From Neobacillus sp. PS2-9 (GTDB lineage Bacteria > Bacillota > Bacilli > Bacillales > Cytobacillaceae), in NCBI RefSeq assembly GCF_030915525.1, contig NZ_CP133269.1, forward strand, positions 5,049,501 to 5,113,500: 64,000 nucleotides of DNA, written 5' to 3'. Positions 47,137-60,202 of the stretch are shown in pieces. The notes beneath the pieces were generated by a model, which searched no databases, was not told the origin of the DNA, and saw nothing but the letters and a program-made list of their open reading frames with translations. Both the position numbers and the translations under genes were made by a program. The number at the start of each line of letters is the position of its first letter. The stretch's first letter is position 1.

Positions 47137-49218
47137 TTATTCACCTTTATTTTTTTTGATAATTTCTTCAGAAACTGATTTTGGAACTTCTTCGTAGTGA
47201 TCGAAGTGCATAGAGAATACTCCACGTCCTTGAGTACTTGAACGAAGTGCAGTTGCATAACCAAACATTTCTGAAAGTGGAACCATTGCACGAACTACTT
47301 GTGCGTTACCACGAGCTTCCATACCTTCAACGCGGCCACGACGTGCAGTGATTTGTCCCATGATATCCCCTAGGTATTCTTCAGGGATTACAACTTCAAC
47401 CCTCATCATAGGTTCAAGGATAACTGGGCTACACTTAGACGCAGCGTTTTTAAGTGCCATTGAAGCGGCAATCTTAAACGCCATCTCAGATGAGTCAACA
47501 TCATGGTAAGAACCGTCAAATAGACGAGCTTTAATATCAACTAATGGATATCCAGCAAGAACTCCACGGTCAAGTGAATCTTCAAGACCAGCTTGAACAG
47601 CCGGGATGTATTCACGAGGAACAACACCACCAACGATTCCGTTTACGAATTCGAATCCTTTACCTTCATCATTAGGTGAGAATTCAATCCAAACGTGACC
47701 ATATTGCCCACGACCACCAGATTGACGTGCGAATTTACCTTCAACTTGTGCAGAAGCACGGAAAGTTTCGCGATAGGCAACCTGCGGCGCACCTACATTT
47801 GCTTCGACCTTAAACTCACGACGCATACGATCAACGATGATATCTAGGTGAAGTTCACCCATACCAGCGATGATTACTTGTCCAGTTTCCTGGTCAGTGT
47901 GCGCACGGAATGTTGGATCTTCTTCTTGAAGTTTTTGTAGAGCAGTAGTCATTTTGTCTTGGTCAGCTTTTGACTTAGGTTCAACTGAAAGTTGAATTAC
48001 AGGCTCTGGGAATTGCATTGACTCAAGGATAACAGGGTTTTTGTCATCACATAGAGTATCTCCAGTAGTTGTATCTTTCAGACCTACAGCGGCAGCGATG
48101 TCACCAGCAAAAACCTTAGAGATTTCTTGACGGCTGTTCGCGTGCATTTGTAGAATACGTCCGATACGCTCACGCTTACCTTTAGTTGAGTTCTGAACAT
48201 ATGATCCAGATTCTAAAGTACCAGAGTAAACGCGGAAGAACGTTAATTTACCAACATATGGGTCAGTCATAACTTTAAACGCAAGAGCAGAGAATGGTTC
48301 TTCATCGCTTGAATGACGTTCAATAAATTCTTCTTCATCATCAACAGCGTGTCCTTTGATTGCAGGAACATCTAGTGGAGATGGAAGGTAATCTATAACG
48401 GCATCTAGCATTAACTGAACACCTTTGTTTTTGAAAGCTGATCCACAGATTACTGGATAGAATTCAACGTTAACTGTACCTTTACGAATCCCTGCTTTTA
48501 GTTCTTCTTTAGTGAGTTCTTCCCCACCTAGGTACTTTTCCATTAACTCTTCATCTAATTCAGCAACTGCTTCAACTAGCTTTTCGCGATATTCTTCAGC
48601 TTGCGCCATATATTCTTCTGGGATTTCACGAACTTCAATATCAGTTCCTAAATCGTTACCATAGAATACAGCATTCATTTCCACAAGGTCAATGATAGCT
48701 TCGAATTCATCTTCAGCACCGATTGGTAACTGAATTGGATGTGCATTCGCTTGTAAACGGTCATGTATTGTACCTACTGAGTATAAGAAGTCGGCTCCAA
48801 TTTTGTCCATTTTATTTACGAATACAACACGTGGTACACCGTAAGTTGTTGCTTGACGCCAAACTGTTTCAGTTTGAGGCTCAACACCAGACTGTGCATC
48901 TAGTACAGCTACCGCACCATCAAGTACACGTAGGGAACGTTCAACTTCAACCGTGAAGTCTACGTGTCCTGGTGTGTCGATGATGTTTACGCGGTGGCCT
49001 TTCCATTGTGCAGTTGTTGCTGCGGAAGTGATTGTGATTCCGCGTTCTTGCTCCTGCTCCATCCAGTCCATCTGAGAAGCGCCTTCATGTGTTTCACCGA
49101 TTTTATGAATCTTACCAGTGTAATAAAGAACACGCTCAGTGGTAGTCGTTTTACCGGCATCGATGTGAGCCATGATACCGATATTACGTGTGTTTGCTAA
49201 GGAGAACTCTCTTGCCAT
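47137..49218 (-). CDS. fusA: Elongation factor G
   Basis: A 693-residue five-domain GTPase that drives translocation and, with RRF, ribosome recycling. G1 [10 protein letters not shown]3 DTPGHVDF and G4 NKMD are present, and domain IV contains the [12 protein letters not shown] loop. It lies 53 bp after rpsG. Confidence 0.99.
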   Translation of the reverse strand: MAREFSLANTRNIGIMAHIDAGKTTTTERVLYYTGKIHKIGETHEGASQMDWMEQEQERGITITSAATTAQWKGHRVNIIDTPGHVDFTVEVERSLRVLDGAVAVLDAQSGVEPQTETVWRQATTYGVPRVVFVNKMDKIGADFLYSVGTIHDRLQANAHPIQLPIGAEDEFEAIIDLVEMNAVFYGNDLGTDIEVREIPEEYMAQAEEYREKLVEAVAELDEELMEKYLGGEELTKEELKAGIRKGTVNVEFYPVICGSAFKNKGVQLMLDAVIDYLPSPLDVPAIKGHAVDDEEEFIERHSSDEEPFSALAFKVMTDPYVGKLTFFRVYSGTLESGSYVQNSTKGKRERIGRILQMHANSRQEISKVFAGDIAAAVGLKDTTTGDTLCDDKNPVILESMQFPEPVIQLSVEPKSKADQDKMTTALQKLQEEDPTFRAHTDQETGQVIIAGMGELHLDIIVDRMRREFKVEANVGAPQVAYRETFRASAQVEGKFARQSGGRGQYGHVWIEFSPNDEGKGFEFVNGIVGGVVPREYIPAVQAGLEDSLDRGVLAGYPLVDIKARLFDGSYHDVDSSEMAFKIAASMALKNAASKCSPVILEPMMRVEVVIPEEYLGDIMGQITARRGRVEGMEARGNAQVVRAMVPLSEMFGYATALRSSTQGRGVFSMHFDHYEEVPKSVSEEIIKKNKGE

Positions 49219-49271
49219 TTGGTCTTTCTCCTTCCTAGTTTGGAATGAAATTTTATATATTGAAGGTTAGA

Positions 49272-49742
49272 TTACCAACGATAGTGAGCAAACGCTTTGT
49301 TTGCTTCTGCCATTTTGTGTGTATCTTCACGCTTCTTAACAGATGCACCAGTGTTGTTAGCTGCATCCATGATTTCATTAGCTAAACGCTCTTCCATCGT
49401 CTTTTCACCGCGAAGACGAGCGTAGTTTACTAACCAACGAAGACCAAGAGTTGTACGGCGATCAGGACGCACCTCAACTGGTACTTGGTAGTTTGCACCA
49501 CCTACACGGCGAGCCTTAACTTCTAATACAGGCATGATGTTTTTCATAGCTGCTTCAAAAGTTTCCATTGGCTCTTTGCCAGTACGTTCGCGAATAGTAT
49601 CAAACGCAGAGTAAAGAATTTCTTGTGACTTACCTCTTTTACCGTCAACCATCATTTTGTTGATTAAACGAGTAACTAATTTTGAATTGTAAAGCGGATC
49701 TGGTAACACGTCTCTTTTTGCTACAGGACCTTTACGTGGCAT
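49272..49742 (-). CDS. rpsG: 30S ribosomal protein S7
   Basis: A 156-residue protein that starts assembly of the 30S head. The ATG at 49742 ([12 protein letters not shown]) is preceded by GAAAGGAGG; the frame opening at 49760 starts inside that site. Confidence 0.97.
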   Translation of the reverse strand: MPRKGPVAKRDVLPDPLYNSKLVTRLINKMMVDGKRGKSQEILYSAFDTIRERTGKEPMETFEAAMKNIMPVLEVKARRVGGANYQVPVEVRPDRRTTLGLRWLVNYARLRGEKTMEERLANEIMDAANNTGASVKKREDTHKMAEANKAFAHYRW

Positions 49743-49783
49743 ATTTTTTCCTCCTTTCAAAGAAGCTTTTATTAAAGTTATTA

Positions 49784-50221
<438 letters not shown>

Positions 50222-50309
50222 TCATTAATTGTAAGCCCACACATCCAGGTGGTTCATTTTTTTGCAAAAACAAAGTTTTTGCAGACTACTCTATCTACAA
50301 AAACAGTTT

Positions 50310-50558
50310 TTAACGGATAATTGCGACAGTTGCGGCACCAACTTCAATTCCACATGCTTTTCCGAGTTTTTTCATCGAATCTACATATCGAACCGGAACT
50401 TCTATGCCAAGAGCTACTTCTACAGCTTTAGCTGTAACCTTTGGTTCAGCATCGCTTGCAACGACTAACTCTTGTACATTACCTTCCTTAAGTGCTTTAA
50501 CTGCTTGTTTTGTTCCTATAACAAACTTTTGTGCCTGAAATACTTTTTCATAAGACAT
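50310..50558 (-). CDS. rplGB: L7Ae-family ribosomal protein YbxF-like
   Basis: An 82-residue L7Ae/L30e-fold protein ([20 protein letters not shown], then [18 protein letters not shown]). The B. subtilis homologue binds kink-turn RNA and associates with ribosomes. First gene of the str operon here, under its own promoter, with GGAGGATATG upstream of the start. Confidence 0.93.
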   Translation of the reverse strand: MSYEKVFQAQKFVIGTKQAVKALKEGNVQELVVASDAEPKVTAKAVEVALGIEVPVRYVDSMKKLGKACGIEVGAATVAIIR

Positions 50559-50603
50559 AAATCATATCCTCCAAAGTATCAAATGAATAGGAGCACCTTT
50601 GAT

Positions 50604-50632
50604 ATAGTATCATCTTACCAAATAGATGTCAA
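50604..50632 (-). promoter_or_regulatory. Sigma-A promoter of the str operon
   Basis: TTGACA (50627-50632), a 17-bp spacer and TACTAT (50604-50609) on the minus strand, 46 bp before rplGB. Confidence 0.88.
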
Positions 50633-50681
50633 CAAATGTTTCGATATTTTATTCAAGATAGCATTTGGTAATCTTTTCTTA

Positions 50682-50713
50682 AAATACGGTACCTGCAATA
50701 ATGCAGGTACCGT
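50682..50713 (-). terminator. Terminator after rpoBC
   Basis: A perfect 12-bp stem, ACGGTACCTGCA/TGCAGGTACCGT (50686-50697 with 50702-50713), is followed by ATTTTAAG on the minus strand. The T-run is short, so read-through into the str operon is possible. Confidence 0.8.
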
Positions 50714-50721
50714 TATCTTAC

Positions 50722-53700
50722 TTAGTCAATCAAAACGGTCTCTTCAGAGGTTGTATCACGAAGAACTGGCTCCGCTTTACGGTAGCGTTGCATTCCTGTT
50801 CCAGCAGGAACAAGCTTACCGATGATAACATTCTCCTTCAAGCCAAGTAATTCATCACGCTTGCCTTTGATCGCCGCATCTGTAAGAACTCTTGTAGTTT
50901 CTTGGAAGGATGCCGCAGACAAGAATGAATCCGTTTCAAGAGATGCTTTTGTAATACCAAGTAACACCGGACGGCCTGTTGCAGGCAATTTGCCCTCAAG
51001 TAACGCCCTTTCGTTAGCATCAGTGAATTGATGAATATCAAGTAGTGTACCTGGAAGTACTTCTGTTTCACCTGCATCACCAACACGGATTTTACGTAAC
51101 ATTTGGCGAACCATTACTTCCACGTGCTTATCGCCAATTTCTACCCCTTGCATGCGGTAAACTTTTTGTACTTCACGCAATAGGTACTCTTGAACCGATG
51201 TAACGTCTTTGACTTTGATTAACTCTTTCGGATCAATTGAACCTTCAGTAAGTTCTTGACCACGAGCAACCTTATCATTGATCGCCACTTTTAAACGTGC
51301 TGTGTATGGAGCGTTATAAGTACGTGATTCAACTTCGCCTTGAACGACGATTTCATGCTGACGGTCACGTCCTTCATTAATTCCAACAACTACACCTTCA
51401 ATTTCAGAGATAACAGCTTGACCTTTAGGGTTACGCGCTTCGAAAATCTCTTGGATACGCGGTAAACCTTGGGTAATATCGTCTCCCGCAACACCACCAG
51501 TATGGAAGGTACGCATGGTTAACTGTGTTCCTGGTTCACCAATGGATTGAGCAGCAATAATACCAACTGCTTCACCCACTTCAACTTCCTGACCAGTTGC
51601 CAAGTTACGGCCATAACATTTCTTACATACACCATGGCGTGTATTACAAGTAAATGCCGAACGGATTTTTACAGTTTCAATTCCTGCACCGACAATGATT
51701 TCTGCTAAATCTTCTGTAATTAAACCATTTTCAGGAACAAGTACTTCTTTTGTTTCAGGGTGCTTAATTGGATTACGTGCATAACGTCCAATTAAACGCT
51801 CATCAAGTCCTTCAATGATTTCTGTACCATCTTTTAATGCACTAATTATAAAGCCACGATCTGTACCACAATCGTCTTCACGGACAATGACATCTTGAGC
51901 AACGTCAACAAGTCGACGTGTTAAGTAACCTGAGTCAGCAGTCTTAAGGGCTGTATCAGCAAGACCTTTACGCGCACCGTGCGTAGAGATAAAGTACTCT
52001 AATACGGTTAAGCCTTCACGGAAACTTGATTTAATTGGTAACTCAATGATACGACCAGCCGGGTTGGCCATCAGACCACGCATACCAGCAAGCTGTGTAA
52101 AGTTAGATGCGTTACCACGGGCACCAGAATCACTCATCATGAAAATAGGATTCGTCTTATTTAAGGATTTCATCAGTTTGCCTTGAATAACATCCTTAGC
52201 TTGAGACCATATCGCAATCACACGATCATAACGCTCTTCCTCGGTAATAAGACCGCGTCTAAATTGCTTTGTCACGTTATCAACTTTACCTTGAGCTTCT
52301 TGTAGGATTTGCTGTTTCTCGCCTAGTACGACAATGTCAGCTACACCAACGGTAATACCAGCTTTTGTTGAATGTTTAAATCCAAGATCTTTCATGCGGT
52401 CAAGCATTTTAGACGTTTCAGTAATTTTGAATCGCTTAAATACTTCTGCAATGATATTACCAAGGATTTTTTTCTTAAACGGATCTACTAATGGCATTGA
52501 TTTGATTTTAGCTAGAATATCTTCACCTTTTTCAACAAAATACTTGGCAGGTGTTTCAACTTCTAGGTTATGTCGAGTTGGTTCATTGATATATGGGAAT
52601 GACTTCGGAAGAATCTCATTAAAAATAAGCTTACCTACCGTAGTTATTAATAGCTTATTATTTTGTTCTTCAGAGAAAGTCTCATTTCCTAATGATCCAG
52701 CATGAACCGCTACACGAGTATGGAAATGAGCATATCCATTTTGATATGCAAGAATAGCTTCGTTTGTATCTTTGAAAATCATACCCTCACCGACTGCACC
52801 TTCACGCTCTAGAGTTAAGTAATAGTTACCTAACACCATATCCTGGGAAGGAGTAACAACCGGTTTACCATCTTTAGGGTTTAGGATGTTTTGCGCTGCA
52901 AGCATTAATAATCTAGCTTCCGCTTGCGCTTCAGATGAAAGTGGTACGTGAACAGCCATTTGGTCACCATCGAAGTCCGCATTGTATGCTGTACATACAA
53001 GTGGGTGAAGGCGAATCGCCCGTCCTTCAACAAGTGTTGGTTCAAATGCCTGGATACCTAATCTATGCAATGTAGGGGCACGGTTCAAGAGAACTGGATG
53101 CTCTCTAATAACATCTTCAAGTACATCCCATACATCTGGAGATACGCGTTCAATTTTACGTTTAGCAGATTTGATATTATGGGCTAAACCTTTTTCAACA
53201 AGCTCCTTCATAACAAATGGCTTGAAGAGTTCAAGTGCCATTTCTTTAGGAAGACCACATTGATACATTTTTAAGTTTGGACCTACAACGATTACTGAAC
53301 GACCAGAATAGTCAACACGCTTACCAAGCAAGTTTTGACGGAAACGTCCTTGTTTACCCTTTAACATATGTGAAAGAGATTTTAGCGGACGGTTACCAGG
53401 TCCTGTAACTGGACGGCCACGACGACCGTTATCAATCAAGGCATCAACTGCTTCTTGGAGCATACGCTTTTCGTTTTGAACGATGATGCTTGGTGCACCA
53501 AGGTCTAATAAACGCTTTAAGCGGTTGTTACGGTTAATTACTCGGCGGTATAAATCGTTTAAGTCAGAAGTCGCAAATCTTCCTCCATCCAATTGAACCA
53601 TTGGACGAAGTTCAGGAGGAATAACAGGCAGTACGTCAAGAATCATCCAATCAGGTTCGTTTCCAGAACCACGGAATGCTTCTAACACTTCGAGGCGCTT

Positions 53701-54321
53701 AATGGCACGTGTACGACGTTGACCTTGTGCTGTTTTTAGTTCTTCCTTTAAAATATCTACTTCTTTATTTAAATCGATATCAGAAAGAAGTTTTTTAATC
53801 GCTTCAGCGCCCATGGCAGCTTGGAATTTGTTTCCGTACTTTTCACGATAGGCACGATATTCTTTTTCAGATAGAAGCTGCTTTTTATCAAGAGCAGTAT
53901 CTCCTGATTCTGTTACTACATAAGAAGCGAAGTAAATAATTTCTTCTAATGCACGAGGGGACATATCTAGAACAAGTCCCATTCGGCTCGGGATTCCTTT
54001 GAAATACCAAATATGAGATACAGGTGCTGCGAGTTCGATGTGACCCATACGCTCACGACGGACTTTTGCACGAGTTACTTCTACCCCACATCGGTCACAA
54101 ACGACGCCTTTATAACGGACACGCTTATATTTACCGCAATGACATTCCCAATCCTTTGTTGGACCAAAAATTCGTTCGCAGAATAAACCGTCCTTTTCAG
54201 GCTTTAACGTACGATAGTTAATGGTTTCTGGCTTTTTCACTTCTCCGAATGACCATGAACGGATTTTATCCGGTGAAGCAAGACCAATTTTCATATACTC
54301 AAAATTATTAACGTCAAGCAA
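50722..54321 (-). CDS. rpoC: RNA polymerase beta-prime subunit
   Basis: A 1199-residue protein. The N-terminal zinc finger has Cys60, Cys62, Cys75 and Cys78. The catalytic NADFDGDQM loop carries the Mg-binding aspartates, and a second Cys cluster ([13 protein letters not shown]) lies near residue 890. The start is TTG at 54321 ([10 protein letters not shown]), as in B. subtilis, behind GGGAGGTAGG. The gap to rpoB is unusually long (223 bp) and holds a repeat element. Confidence 0.98.
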   Translation of the reverse strand: MLDVNNFEYMKIGLASPDKIRSWSFGEVKKPETINYRTLKPEKDGLFCERIFGPTKDWECHCGKYKRVRYKGVVCDRCGVEVTRAKVRRERMGHIELAAPVSHIWYFKGIPSRMGLVLDMSPRALEEIIYFASYVVTESGDTALDKKQLLSEKEYRAYREKYGNKFQAAMGAEAIKKLLSDIDLNKEVDILKEELKTAQGQRRTRAIKRLEVLEAFRGSGNEPDWMILDVLPVIPPELRPMVQLDGGRFATSDLNDLYRRVINRNNRLKRLLDLGAPSIIVQNEKRMLQEAVDALIDNGRRGRPVTGPGNRPLKSLSHMLKGKQGRFRQNLLGKRVDYSGRSVIVVGPNLKMYQCGLPKEMALELFKPFVMKELVEKGLAHNIKSAKRKIERVSPDVWDVLEDVIREHPVLLNRAPTLHRLGIQAFEPTLVEGRAIRLHPLVCTAYNADFDGDQMAVHVPLSSEAQAEARLLMLAAQNILNPKDGKPVVTPSQDMVLGNYYLTLEREGAVGEGMIFKDTNEAILAYQNGYAHFHTRVAVHAGSLGNETFSEEQNNKLLITTVGKLIFNEILPKSFPYINEPTRHNLEVETPAKYFVEKGEDILAKIKSMPLVDPFKKKILGNIIAEVFKRFKITETSKMLDRMKDLGFKHSTKAGITVGVADIVVLGEKQQILQEAQGKVDNVTKQFRRGLITEEERYDRVIAIWSQAKDVIQGKLMKSLNKTNPIFMMSDSGARGNASNFTQLAGMRGLMANPAGRIIELPIKSSFREGLTVLEYFISTHGARKGLADTALKTADSGYLTRRLVDVAQDVIVREDDCGTDRGFIISALKDGTEIIEGLDERLIGRYARNPIKHPETKEVLVPENGLITEDLAEIIVGAGIETVKIRSAFTCNTRHGVCKKCYGRNLATGQEVEVGEAVGIIAAQSIGEPGTQLTMRTFHTGGVAGDDITQGLPRIQEIFEARNPKGQAVISEIEGVVVGINEGRDRQHEIVVQGEVESRTYNAPYTARLKVAINDKVARGQELTEGSIDPKELIKVKDVTSVQEYLLREVQKVYRMQGVEIGDKHVEVMVRQMLRKIRVGDAGETEVLPGTLLDIHQFTDANERALLEGKLPATGRPVLLGITKASLETDSFLSAASFQETTRVLTDAAIKGKRDELLGLKENVIIGKLVPAGTGMQRYRKAEPVLRDTTSEETVLID

Positions 54322-54369
54322 GGGGCCTACCTCCCTTTCGATATCCAGGTTTTACCCTAATGCAATAAA

Positions 54370-54484
54370 AAGTGGAAGCGCGCGGGTTAGCCCCGACAAG
54401 CAAATGTTCTCCAGCCGGAAAGTCGTTTTTTGACTTTTTGGCTGGAGGTTATTTGACCTCGAGGGGCTGCACGCTGCAACTAGA
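54370..54484. repeat. Structured interspersed repeat, copy B (rpoB-rpoC gap)
   Basis: GTGGAAGCGC, GGTTAGCCCCGACAAG and CAAATGT are followed by a hairpin CTCCAGCC-g-GAAAGTC with GACTTTt-t-GGCTGGAG (about 54410-54448), then GGTTATTTGACC, CGAGGGGCTG and CACGCTGCAA. The same ordered elements occur in copy A. No coding frame. It lies within the presumed rpoB-rpoC transcript. Confidence 0.75.
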
Positions 54485-54490
54485 TTAATT

Positions 54491-54526
54491 AAAAGCGTAC
54501 AGCGCACACACGGGTTGTGCGCTGTA
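54491..54526 (-). terminator. Hairpin with short T-run just after rpoB
   Basis: A perfect 11-bp stem, TACAGCGCACA/TGTGCGCTGTA (54498-54508 with 54516-54526), is followed by CGCTTTTAATT on the minus strand. It lies 18 bp past the rpoB stop. It could be a partial terminator or an RNA-processing site between rpoB and rpoC. Confidence 0.6.
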
Positions 54527-54544
54527 GCTCAGATATTTAATTGT

Positions 54545-57500
54545 TTACTCTTTTGAACCCACTTTTTCAGATTCAAGGCTTGGCGCATCTGGAACAATGT
54601 TTAACGTATCGACTTGTTGTAAGTCATCCTCGTCTTCCGTGTCGCGCATTTCTATTTCTTTTTCATCACCAGATAGGATTTTCACATCCATACCTAAGCT
54701 CTGAAGTTCTTTAATTAATACTTTAAATGACTCAGGAACGCCTGGTTCTGGAACATTTTCACCTTTAACAATGGCTTCATATGTTTTCACACGACCAACG
54801 ACATCATCTGATTTAACAGTAAGGATTTCTTGAAGAGTATATGCAGCACCGTAAGCTTCAAGTGCCCATACCTCCATCTCTCCGAAACGCTGTCCACCAA
54901 ATTGTGCTTTACCACCAAGTGGCTGCTGTGTAACAAGAGAGTATGGTCCAGTTGAACGAGCATGAAGTTTATCGTCAACCATGTGAGCCAGCTTGATCAT
55001 ATACATGACACCAACGGATACACGGTTATCAAATGGTTCTCCAGAGCGGCCGTCATATAGGACAGTTTTTGCATCGCGAGCCATACCTGCTTCTTCAATT
55101 GTTCCCCAAACATCTTCCTCACGGGCACCGTCAAATACTGGAGTGGCAACGTGAATATTAAGTGCTCTTGCAGCCATACCAAGGTGAAGCTCAAGCACCT
55201 GACCGATGTTCATACGTGAAGGTACCCCTAATGGGTTTAACATGATGTCGACTGGTGTACCATCTGGTAAATAAGGCATATCTTCTTCTGGTAAAATCCT
55301 TGAGATAACCCCTTTGTTACCATGTCGTCCTGCCATTTTATCGCCTTCATGAATCTTACGCTTCTGAACGATATAAACGCGAACAAGCTGATTAACACCT
55401 GGTGGCAGTTCATCTCCATCTTCACGATTGAAGACTTTAACATCATGAACAATACCGCCGCCGCCATGTGGAACTCGCAGTGACGTATCACGAACTTCAC
55501 GGGCCTTTTCTCCAAAGATTGCATGTAATAGACGTTCTTCAGCCGTTAATTCTGTTACACCTTTTGGCGTAACCTTACCAACTAGAAGGTCACCATCTTT
55601 TACTTCAGCACCTGTGCGAATAATACCGCGCTCATCCAGATTACGAAGTGCATCTTCACCTACGTTTGGAATATCACGTGTAATTTCTTCAGGTCCTAGC
55701 TTTGTATCTCGAGATTCTGACTCATATTCTTCAATATGAATGGATGTATACACATCGTCTTTTACAAGACGCTCACTCATAATGATTGCATCTTCATAGT
55801 TATATCCATCCCAAGTCATAAAGGCAACAAGAACGTTACGTCCAAGTGCTAACTCACCTAATTCCATTGAAGGACCATCAGCAAGAATTTCACCTTTTTT
55901 CACTCGATTACCAACAGCAACGATAGGACGTTGGTTGTAGCAAGTACCTTGGTTAGAGCGGATAAACTTTAATAAACGATATTTCTTAAGATCGCCTTTT
56001 ACTTCTTGGCCATCTACTTCTTTCATTTCACGAACCCAAACTTCACGAGCTTCAACGTGTTCTACGATACCATCAGTCTTACAAATGACGGCTGCACCGG
56101 AGTCTTTTCCTGATACATATTCCATACCTGTACCAACTCTTGGAGCCTCTGGCTGCATAAGAGGTACTGCTTGACGCTGCATGTTTGCACCCATCAAGGC
56201 ACGGTTGGAGTCATCGTTTTCTAAGAACGGAATACAAGCTGTTGCAGCAGAAACAACCTGTTTTGGTGATACATCCATATAATCGATACGGTCGCGATTA
56301 ACAACAGTGTTCTCACCACGGAAACGCGCAACAATATCCGCATCAACGAACGAACCATCATCACCAAGACGGGAATTCGCCTGTGCGACTACATAGTTAT
56401 CCTCTTCATCCGCTGTTAAGTAATCGATCCGGCTTGTTACCTTGCCAGTGTCAGGGTCAACACGACGGTAAGGTGTTTCAATAAATCCGAAACGGTTTAC
56501 TTTTGCATAAGATGATAGTGAGTTAATCAAACCAATGTTTGGACCTTCCGGCGTCTCAATCGGACACATACGTCCATAGTGGGAATAGTGAACGTCACGA
56601 ACTTCAAAGCCTGCGCGCTCACGTGTTAAACCACCAGGTCCGAGTGCAGATAGACGGCGCTTATGCGTTAATTCAGCAAGTGGATTTGTTTGATCCATGA
56701 ACTGAGATAATTGAGAGCTTCCGAAGAACTCCTTGATCGATGCAATAACTGGACGAATATTAATTAGCTGCTGTGGTGTGATTGTTGCTGTATCTTGAAT
56801 AGACATTCTTTCACGTACTACACGTTCCATACGGGATAAACCGATACGGAATTGATTTTGCAACAATTCTCCAACAGAGCGTAGACGTCTGTTCCCTAAA
56901 TGGTCGATATCATCTGTATCGCCTACTCCATGCAATAAATTGAAGAAGTAGCTGATAGAAGCAATGATATCGGCAGGAGTAATATTTTTAATTGGTTCCG
57001 CCACATATGCGTTACCCAATACATTAATTACTTTTTCATTTTCATCACCAGGTGCATAAATCTTAATGCCTTGTAAAGTGATTTCATCCTCAACCACACC
57101 GCCAGCAGGATTAAAGCCTTTGAAATTAATGTTCTTTTCAAGTGCTGGGATAATTCTATCTAGGTTTCTTCTATCTAGAACGGTTCCCTTTTCTGCGATA
57201 ATTTCACCTGTTTCAGGATCAGCAAGCGATTCTGCTAAACGTTGGTTAAATAAACGGTTTTTAATATGAAGCTTCTTATTAATTTTATAGCGTCCTACAT
57301 TTGCAAGATCGTAGCGCTTTGGATCAAAGAAGCGAGAAACTAATAAGCTTTTTGCGTTATCAACTGTTGGTGGTTCACCTGGACGTAGACGCTCATAGAT
57401 TTCAAGAAGCGCTTTATCCACACCTTCCGTGTTGTCCTTCTCAAGAGTATTACGAATATACTCATTGTCTCCAATCAATTCAATAATTTCTTGATCAGAG

Positions 57501-58105
57501 CCGAAGCCTAATGCACGCAAAAGAACCGTAACGGGCAGTTTCCGAGTACGATCTATTCTCACATATACGACATCTTTGGCATCTGTTTCATATTCCAGCC
57601 AAGCGCCGCGGTTCGGAATTACAGTAGCTGTAAATCCTTTTTTTCCATTCTTATCAAGTTTACCACTAAAGTAAACGCTCGGTGAACGCACTAATTGTGA
57701 AACAATAACGCGTTCTGCCCCATTAATGACAAACGTACCTGTTTCAGTCATAAGTGGGAAATCACCCATGAATACATCTTGATCTTTTACTTCGCCTGTT
57801 TCTTTGTTTACAAGACGTACTTTTACACGTAATGGAGCAGAATATGTAACGTCCCGTTCTTTTGATTCTTCTACAGAATACTTTGGATCGCCAAGGCTGT
57901 AATCAATAAATTCCAGTGATAGGTTACCAGTAAAGTCTTCAATCGGTGAAATATCTTGAAACATTTCACGCAATCCCTCATCCAGAAACCATTGATATGA
58001 AGAGGTTTGGATTTCAATAAGATTTGGTAATTCTAAAACTTCACTGATTCGTGCGTAACTTCTTCGTTGGCGGTGTCGTCCATACTGAACTAGTTGACCT
58101 GTCAA
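54545..58105 (-). CDS. rpoB: RNA polymerase beta subunit
   Basis: A 1186-residue protein, highly similar in sequence to B. subtilis RpoB as I recall it. The rifampicin region ([20 protein letters not shown], then [10 protein letters not shown]) shows no resistance-type change. The start is TTG at 58105 ([17 protein letters not shown]), with GAGGGGTGA six bases upstream. A GTG three codons earlier lies inside that ribosome-binding site. The C-terminal tail is acidic. Confidence 0.98.
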   Translation of the reverse strand: MTGQLVQYGRHRQRRSYARISEVLELPNLIEIQTSSYQWFLDEGLREMFQDISPIEDFTGNLSLEFIDYSLGDPKYSVEESKERDVTYSAPLRVKVRLVNKETGEVKDQDVFMGDFPLMTETGTFVINGAERVIVSQLVRSPSVYFSGKLDKNGKKGFTATVIPNRGAWLEYETDAKDVVYVRIDRTRKLPVTVLLRALGFGSDQEIIELIGDNEYIRNTLEKDNTEGVDKALLEIYERLRPGEPPTVDNAKSLLVSRFFDPKRYDLANVGRYKINKKLHIKNRLFNQRLAESLADPETGEIIAEKGTVLDRRNLDRIIPALEKNINFKGFNPAGGVVEDEITLQGIKIYAPGDENEKVINVLGNAYVAEPIKNITPADIIASISYFFNLLHGVGDTDDIDHLGNRRLRSVGELLQNQFRIGLSRMERVVRERMSIQDTATITPQQLINIRPVIASIKEFFGSSQLSQFMDQTNPLAELTHKRRLSALGPGGLTRERAGFEVRDVHYSHYGRMCPIETPEGPNIGLINSLSSYAKVNRFGFIETPYRRVDPDTGKVTSRIDYLTADEEDNYVVAQANSRLGDDGSFVDADIVARFRGENTVVNRDRIDYMDVSPKQVVSAATACIPFLENDDSNRALMGANMQRQAVPLMQPEAPRVGTGMEYVSGKDSGAAVICKTDGIVEHVEAREVWVREMKEVDGQEVKGDLKKYRLLKFIRSNQGTCYNQRPIVAVGNRVKKGEILADGPSMELGELALGRNVLVAFMTWDGYNYEDAIIMSERLVKDDVYTSIHIEEYESESRDTKLGPEEITRDIPNVGEDALRNLDERGIIRTGAEVKDGDLLVGKVTPKGVTELTAEERLLHAIFGEKAREVRDTSLRVPHGGGGIVHDVKVFNREDGDELPPGVNQLVRVYIVQKRKIHEGDKMAGRHGNKGVISRILPEEDMPYLPDGTPVDIMLNPLGVPSRMNIGQVLELHLGMAARALNIHVATPVFDGAREEDVWGTIEEAGMARDAKTVLYDGRSGEPFDNRVSVGVMYMIKLAHMVDDKLHARSTGPYSLVTQQPLGGKAQFGGQRFGEMEVWALEAYGAAYTLQEILTVKSDDVVGRVKTYEAIVKGENVPEPGVPESFKVLIKELQSLGMDVKILSGDEKEIEMRDTEDEDDLQQVDTLNIVPDAPSLESEKVGSKE

Positions 58106-58167
58106 CTGATTCACCCCTCAAATCAAGCGTTTTTTAATAAATCTATTAACGTCTACCGGAAGGAAAA

Positions 58168-58208
58168 ATAACCCTTCTCATTAGACAAAAAGAAAAAGGG
58201 TTTTTTAC
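58168..58208. terminator. Terminator-like hairpin between ybxB and rpoB
   Basis: AACCCTT/AAGGGTT (58170-58176 with 58196-58202) with T-runs on both strands. It lies in the rpoB leader and may attenuate transcription coming from ybxB or from the rpoB promoter. Confidence 0.6.
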
Positions 58209-58332
58209 TCAAAAACCACATTTTCACATTTTGACTATTATTTTGTCATCATTTCCTTCTTATCCATTTTTTATACCATAAACTTCAGTATTTTAAGGAA
58301 TAATTCGGAAATTATTATGATGGCATTTTATA

Positions 58333-58361
58333 ATGCTACCACAACGGAAATTCCAAGTCAA
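58333..58361 (-). promoter_or_regulatory. Probable rpoBC promoter
   Basis: TTGACT (58356-58361), a 17-bp spacer and TAGCAT (58333-58338), directly after the ybxB stop. This would give a leader of about 220 nt that includes the hairpin at 58168-58208. Confidence 0.5.
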
Positions 58362-58961
58362 CTACTTTATCGCTTTAACAATAAAATAACCCTTGGATTT
58401 GTCAATAGTCTCTACTTCGGAAAATAGTGTCTTTAATTTTTCAATGGCAGATGGTGCACCTTGCTTCTTTTGAATTACTACCCACAGCTCACCATTCGAA
58501 ACAAGATGATTGTAGCTTTGTTCAAAAATATCATGCACTGTCTGTTTTCCCGCTCTTATAGGCGGATTGGTTAGGATTGCAGCGAAATTCATTTCATTTA
58601 CATTTATTAGCCTGTCACTTTCATACACTTTAACATTTTCAATCTTGTTTAATGCTGCATTTTCTTTTGACAGTTGAATCGCCCGTTCATTCACATCTAC
58701 CATATGAACCACACGATCATGATACTGTTTCGCAATAGACAAACCGATAGGGCCGTAGCCGCAACCTACATCCAGAACGAATCCTTCTGTCTGAGGCATT
58801 TCAAAAGACTCAATCAATAAACGTGAGCCAAAATCTACTTCTCTTTTTGAAAAAACACCGTTATCCGTCTTAAAACGGAAGAGGTTATTTTTTAACATAA
58901 AATCCCAAAATTTCGGATCACTTTCAACCTTCTGGGTACGAGAATAGTAGTGTTCAGACAT
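58362..58961 (-). CDS. ybxB: Class I SAM-dependent methyltransferase (RsmC-like, YbxB)
   Basis: A 199-residue Rossmann methyltransferase with SAM motif LDVGCGYGPIGL and catalytic NPPIR. It resembles the C-terminal half of 16S rRNA guanine-N2 methyltransferase RsmC. It always lies between rplL and rpoB in Bacilli. The ATG at 58961 with GGGAGGTGAG upstream is preferred to a GTG three codons earlier. Substrate not shown by sequence. Confidence 0.93.
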   Translation of the reverse strand: MSEHYYSRTQKVESDPKFWDFMLKNNLFRFKTDNGVFSKREVDFGSRLLIESFEMPQTEGFVLDVGCGYGPIGLSIAKQYHDRVVHMVDVNERAIQLSKENAALNKIENVKVYESDRLINVNEMNFAAILTNPPIRAGKQTVHDIFEQSYNHLVSNGELWVVIQKKQGAPSAIEKLKTLFSEVETIDKSKGYFIVKAIK

Positions 58962-59044
58962 AAAGCTCACCTCCCGAGGAGTATATAATGAAGAAAAACG
59001 AGGAATTCCTTTTAACTATTCAAGCACTTCCGTTCTTAAAATAG

Positions 59045-59075
59045 CCAAAAAAAGCCCGCTTATACAGCGAGCTTT
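59045..59075 (-). terminator. Terminator after rplL
   Basis: GCTCGCT/AGCGGGC (59054-59060 with 59066-59072; one G-T pair) is followed by seven T residues on the minus strand. Confidence 0.88.
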
Positions 59076-59087
59076 TCTATATGGTTA

Positions 59088-59450
59088 TTACTTAACTTCA
59101 ACGTTAGCTCCAACTTCATCAAGCTTAGCTTTGATTGCTTCAGCATCTTCTTTAGACACGCCTTCTTTGATTGCTTTTGGAGTGTTGTCAACAAGATCTT
59201 TTGCTTCTTTAAGACCAAGGCCTGTGATTTCACGAACAACCTTGATAACTTTGATTTTTTGATCTCCAGCGCTAGCAAGGATTACATCAAATTCAGTTTG
59301 CTCTTCAACAGCAGCAGCACCAGCGCCGCCAACCATTGCTACAGGAGCAGCAGCAGTTACGCCAAATTCTTCTTCGATTGCTTTTACAAGATCGTTAAGT
59401 TCTAAAACAGTCATAGATTTAACTGCTTCAATGATTTGTTCTTTAGTCAT
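59088..59450 (-). CDS. rplL: 50S ribosomal protein L7/L12
   Basis: A 120-residue stalk protein: N-terminal dimerisation domain, Ala/Gly-rich hinge (about residues 33-48) and C-terminal factor-binding domain ([20 protein letters not shown]). It recruits EF-Tu, EF-G and IF2. Confidence 0.98.
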   Translation of the reverse strand: MTKEQIIEAVKSMTVLELNDLVKAIEEEFGVTAAAPVAMVGGAGAAAVEEQTEFDVILASAGDQKIKVIKVVREITGLGLKEAKDLVDNTPKAIKEGVSKEDAEAIKAKLDEVGANVEVK

Positions 59451-59506
59451 GATTAAATTTCCTCCTTAGTATTGGTTACATTTTATTTGTTAGGCTTCAG
59501 ATTAAC

Positions 59507-60007
59507 TTACGCGCCTTGTTCTTCTTTTTGATCTGCAACTGCTTTTGTAGCAAGAGCAAGATTGCGAATTGGAGCTTGTAGTACGCTGAGTAGCATAGAA
59601 AGCAAGCCTTCGCGTGATGGTAGGTCAGCAAGAGCTTTAATTTCTTCAGCTGATGCGACGTTTCCTTCAATTACACCCGCTTTAAGTTCAAGCGCTTCGT
59701 GCTTTTTAGCAAAGTCATTCAAGATTTTAGCTGGCGCTACTACATCTTCAGTACTGAACGCGATTGCGTTAGGACCTGTTAATGCATCATTTAAGCTAGA
59801 AAGCTCAGCAGCATCAGCAGCACGGCGTACCATTGAATTCTTGTAAACTTTAAATTCAACGCCTGCTTCGCGAAGTTGTTTACGAAGTTCAGTTACTTCA
59901 GAAACTGAAAGACCACGATAATCAACAACGACAGTTGATACACTTGCTTTTAACTTATCAGTAATTTCGTCAACTATTTGTTTTTTTACTTCGATTGCAC
60001 TGCTCAT
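59507..60007 (-). CDS. rplJ: 50S ribosomal protein L10
   Basis: A 166-residue stalk base protein that carries L7/L12 dimers on its C-terminal helix. The ATG at 60007 ([14 protein letters not shown]) follows AGGAGGTG; the frame opening at 60067 runs into the leader terminator. It is the target of autoregulation through the L10 leader. Confidence 0.98.
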   Translation of the reverse strand: MSSAIEVKKQIVDEITDKLKASVSTVVVDYRGLSVSEVTELRKQLREAGVEFKVYKNSMVRRAADAAELSSLNDALTGPNAIAFSTEDVVAPAKILNDFAKKHEALELKAGVIEGNVASAEEIKALADLPSREGLLSMLLSVLQAPIRNLALATKAVADQKEEQGA

Positions 60008-60196
60008 CTTTACACCTCCTGTAGATTGTCTACATTTATACCAGGCAAGTAAAAGCCTCCATATCAATCATAAGACATGGAGGCAGCATACAACAGCCGA
60101 AAGTTCTCAGCTAATTCTATCGCATTACCTCGGCAGGTTATTAAGCTATAATGCCCCTGCTGTCTACAGTACAAATGTTTATTATATTAAACAACA
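60008..60196 (-). ncRNA. L10 leader with attenuator
   Basis: About 190 nt between promoter and rplJ. The conserved L10-binding segment (GCAGGGGCATTATAGC, CTGCCGAGGTAATGCG) is visible, followed by a terminator GCCTCCAT/ATGGAGGC (60055-60062 with 60077-60084) and TTTT. In B. subtilis the L10(L12)4 complex stabilises the terminator to repress rplJL. Confidence 0.88.
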
Positions 60197-60202
60197 AAAT
60201 AC

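Noticed and set aside
50263..50283. Intrinsic terminator between rplGB and rpsL
   Set aside because: The stem TGCAAAAAC/GTTTTTGCA is followed by A residues, not T, on the transcribed strand, so it is at most a structural element.
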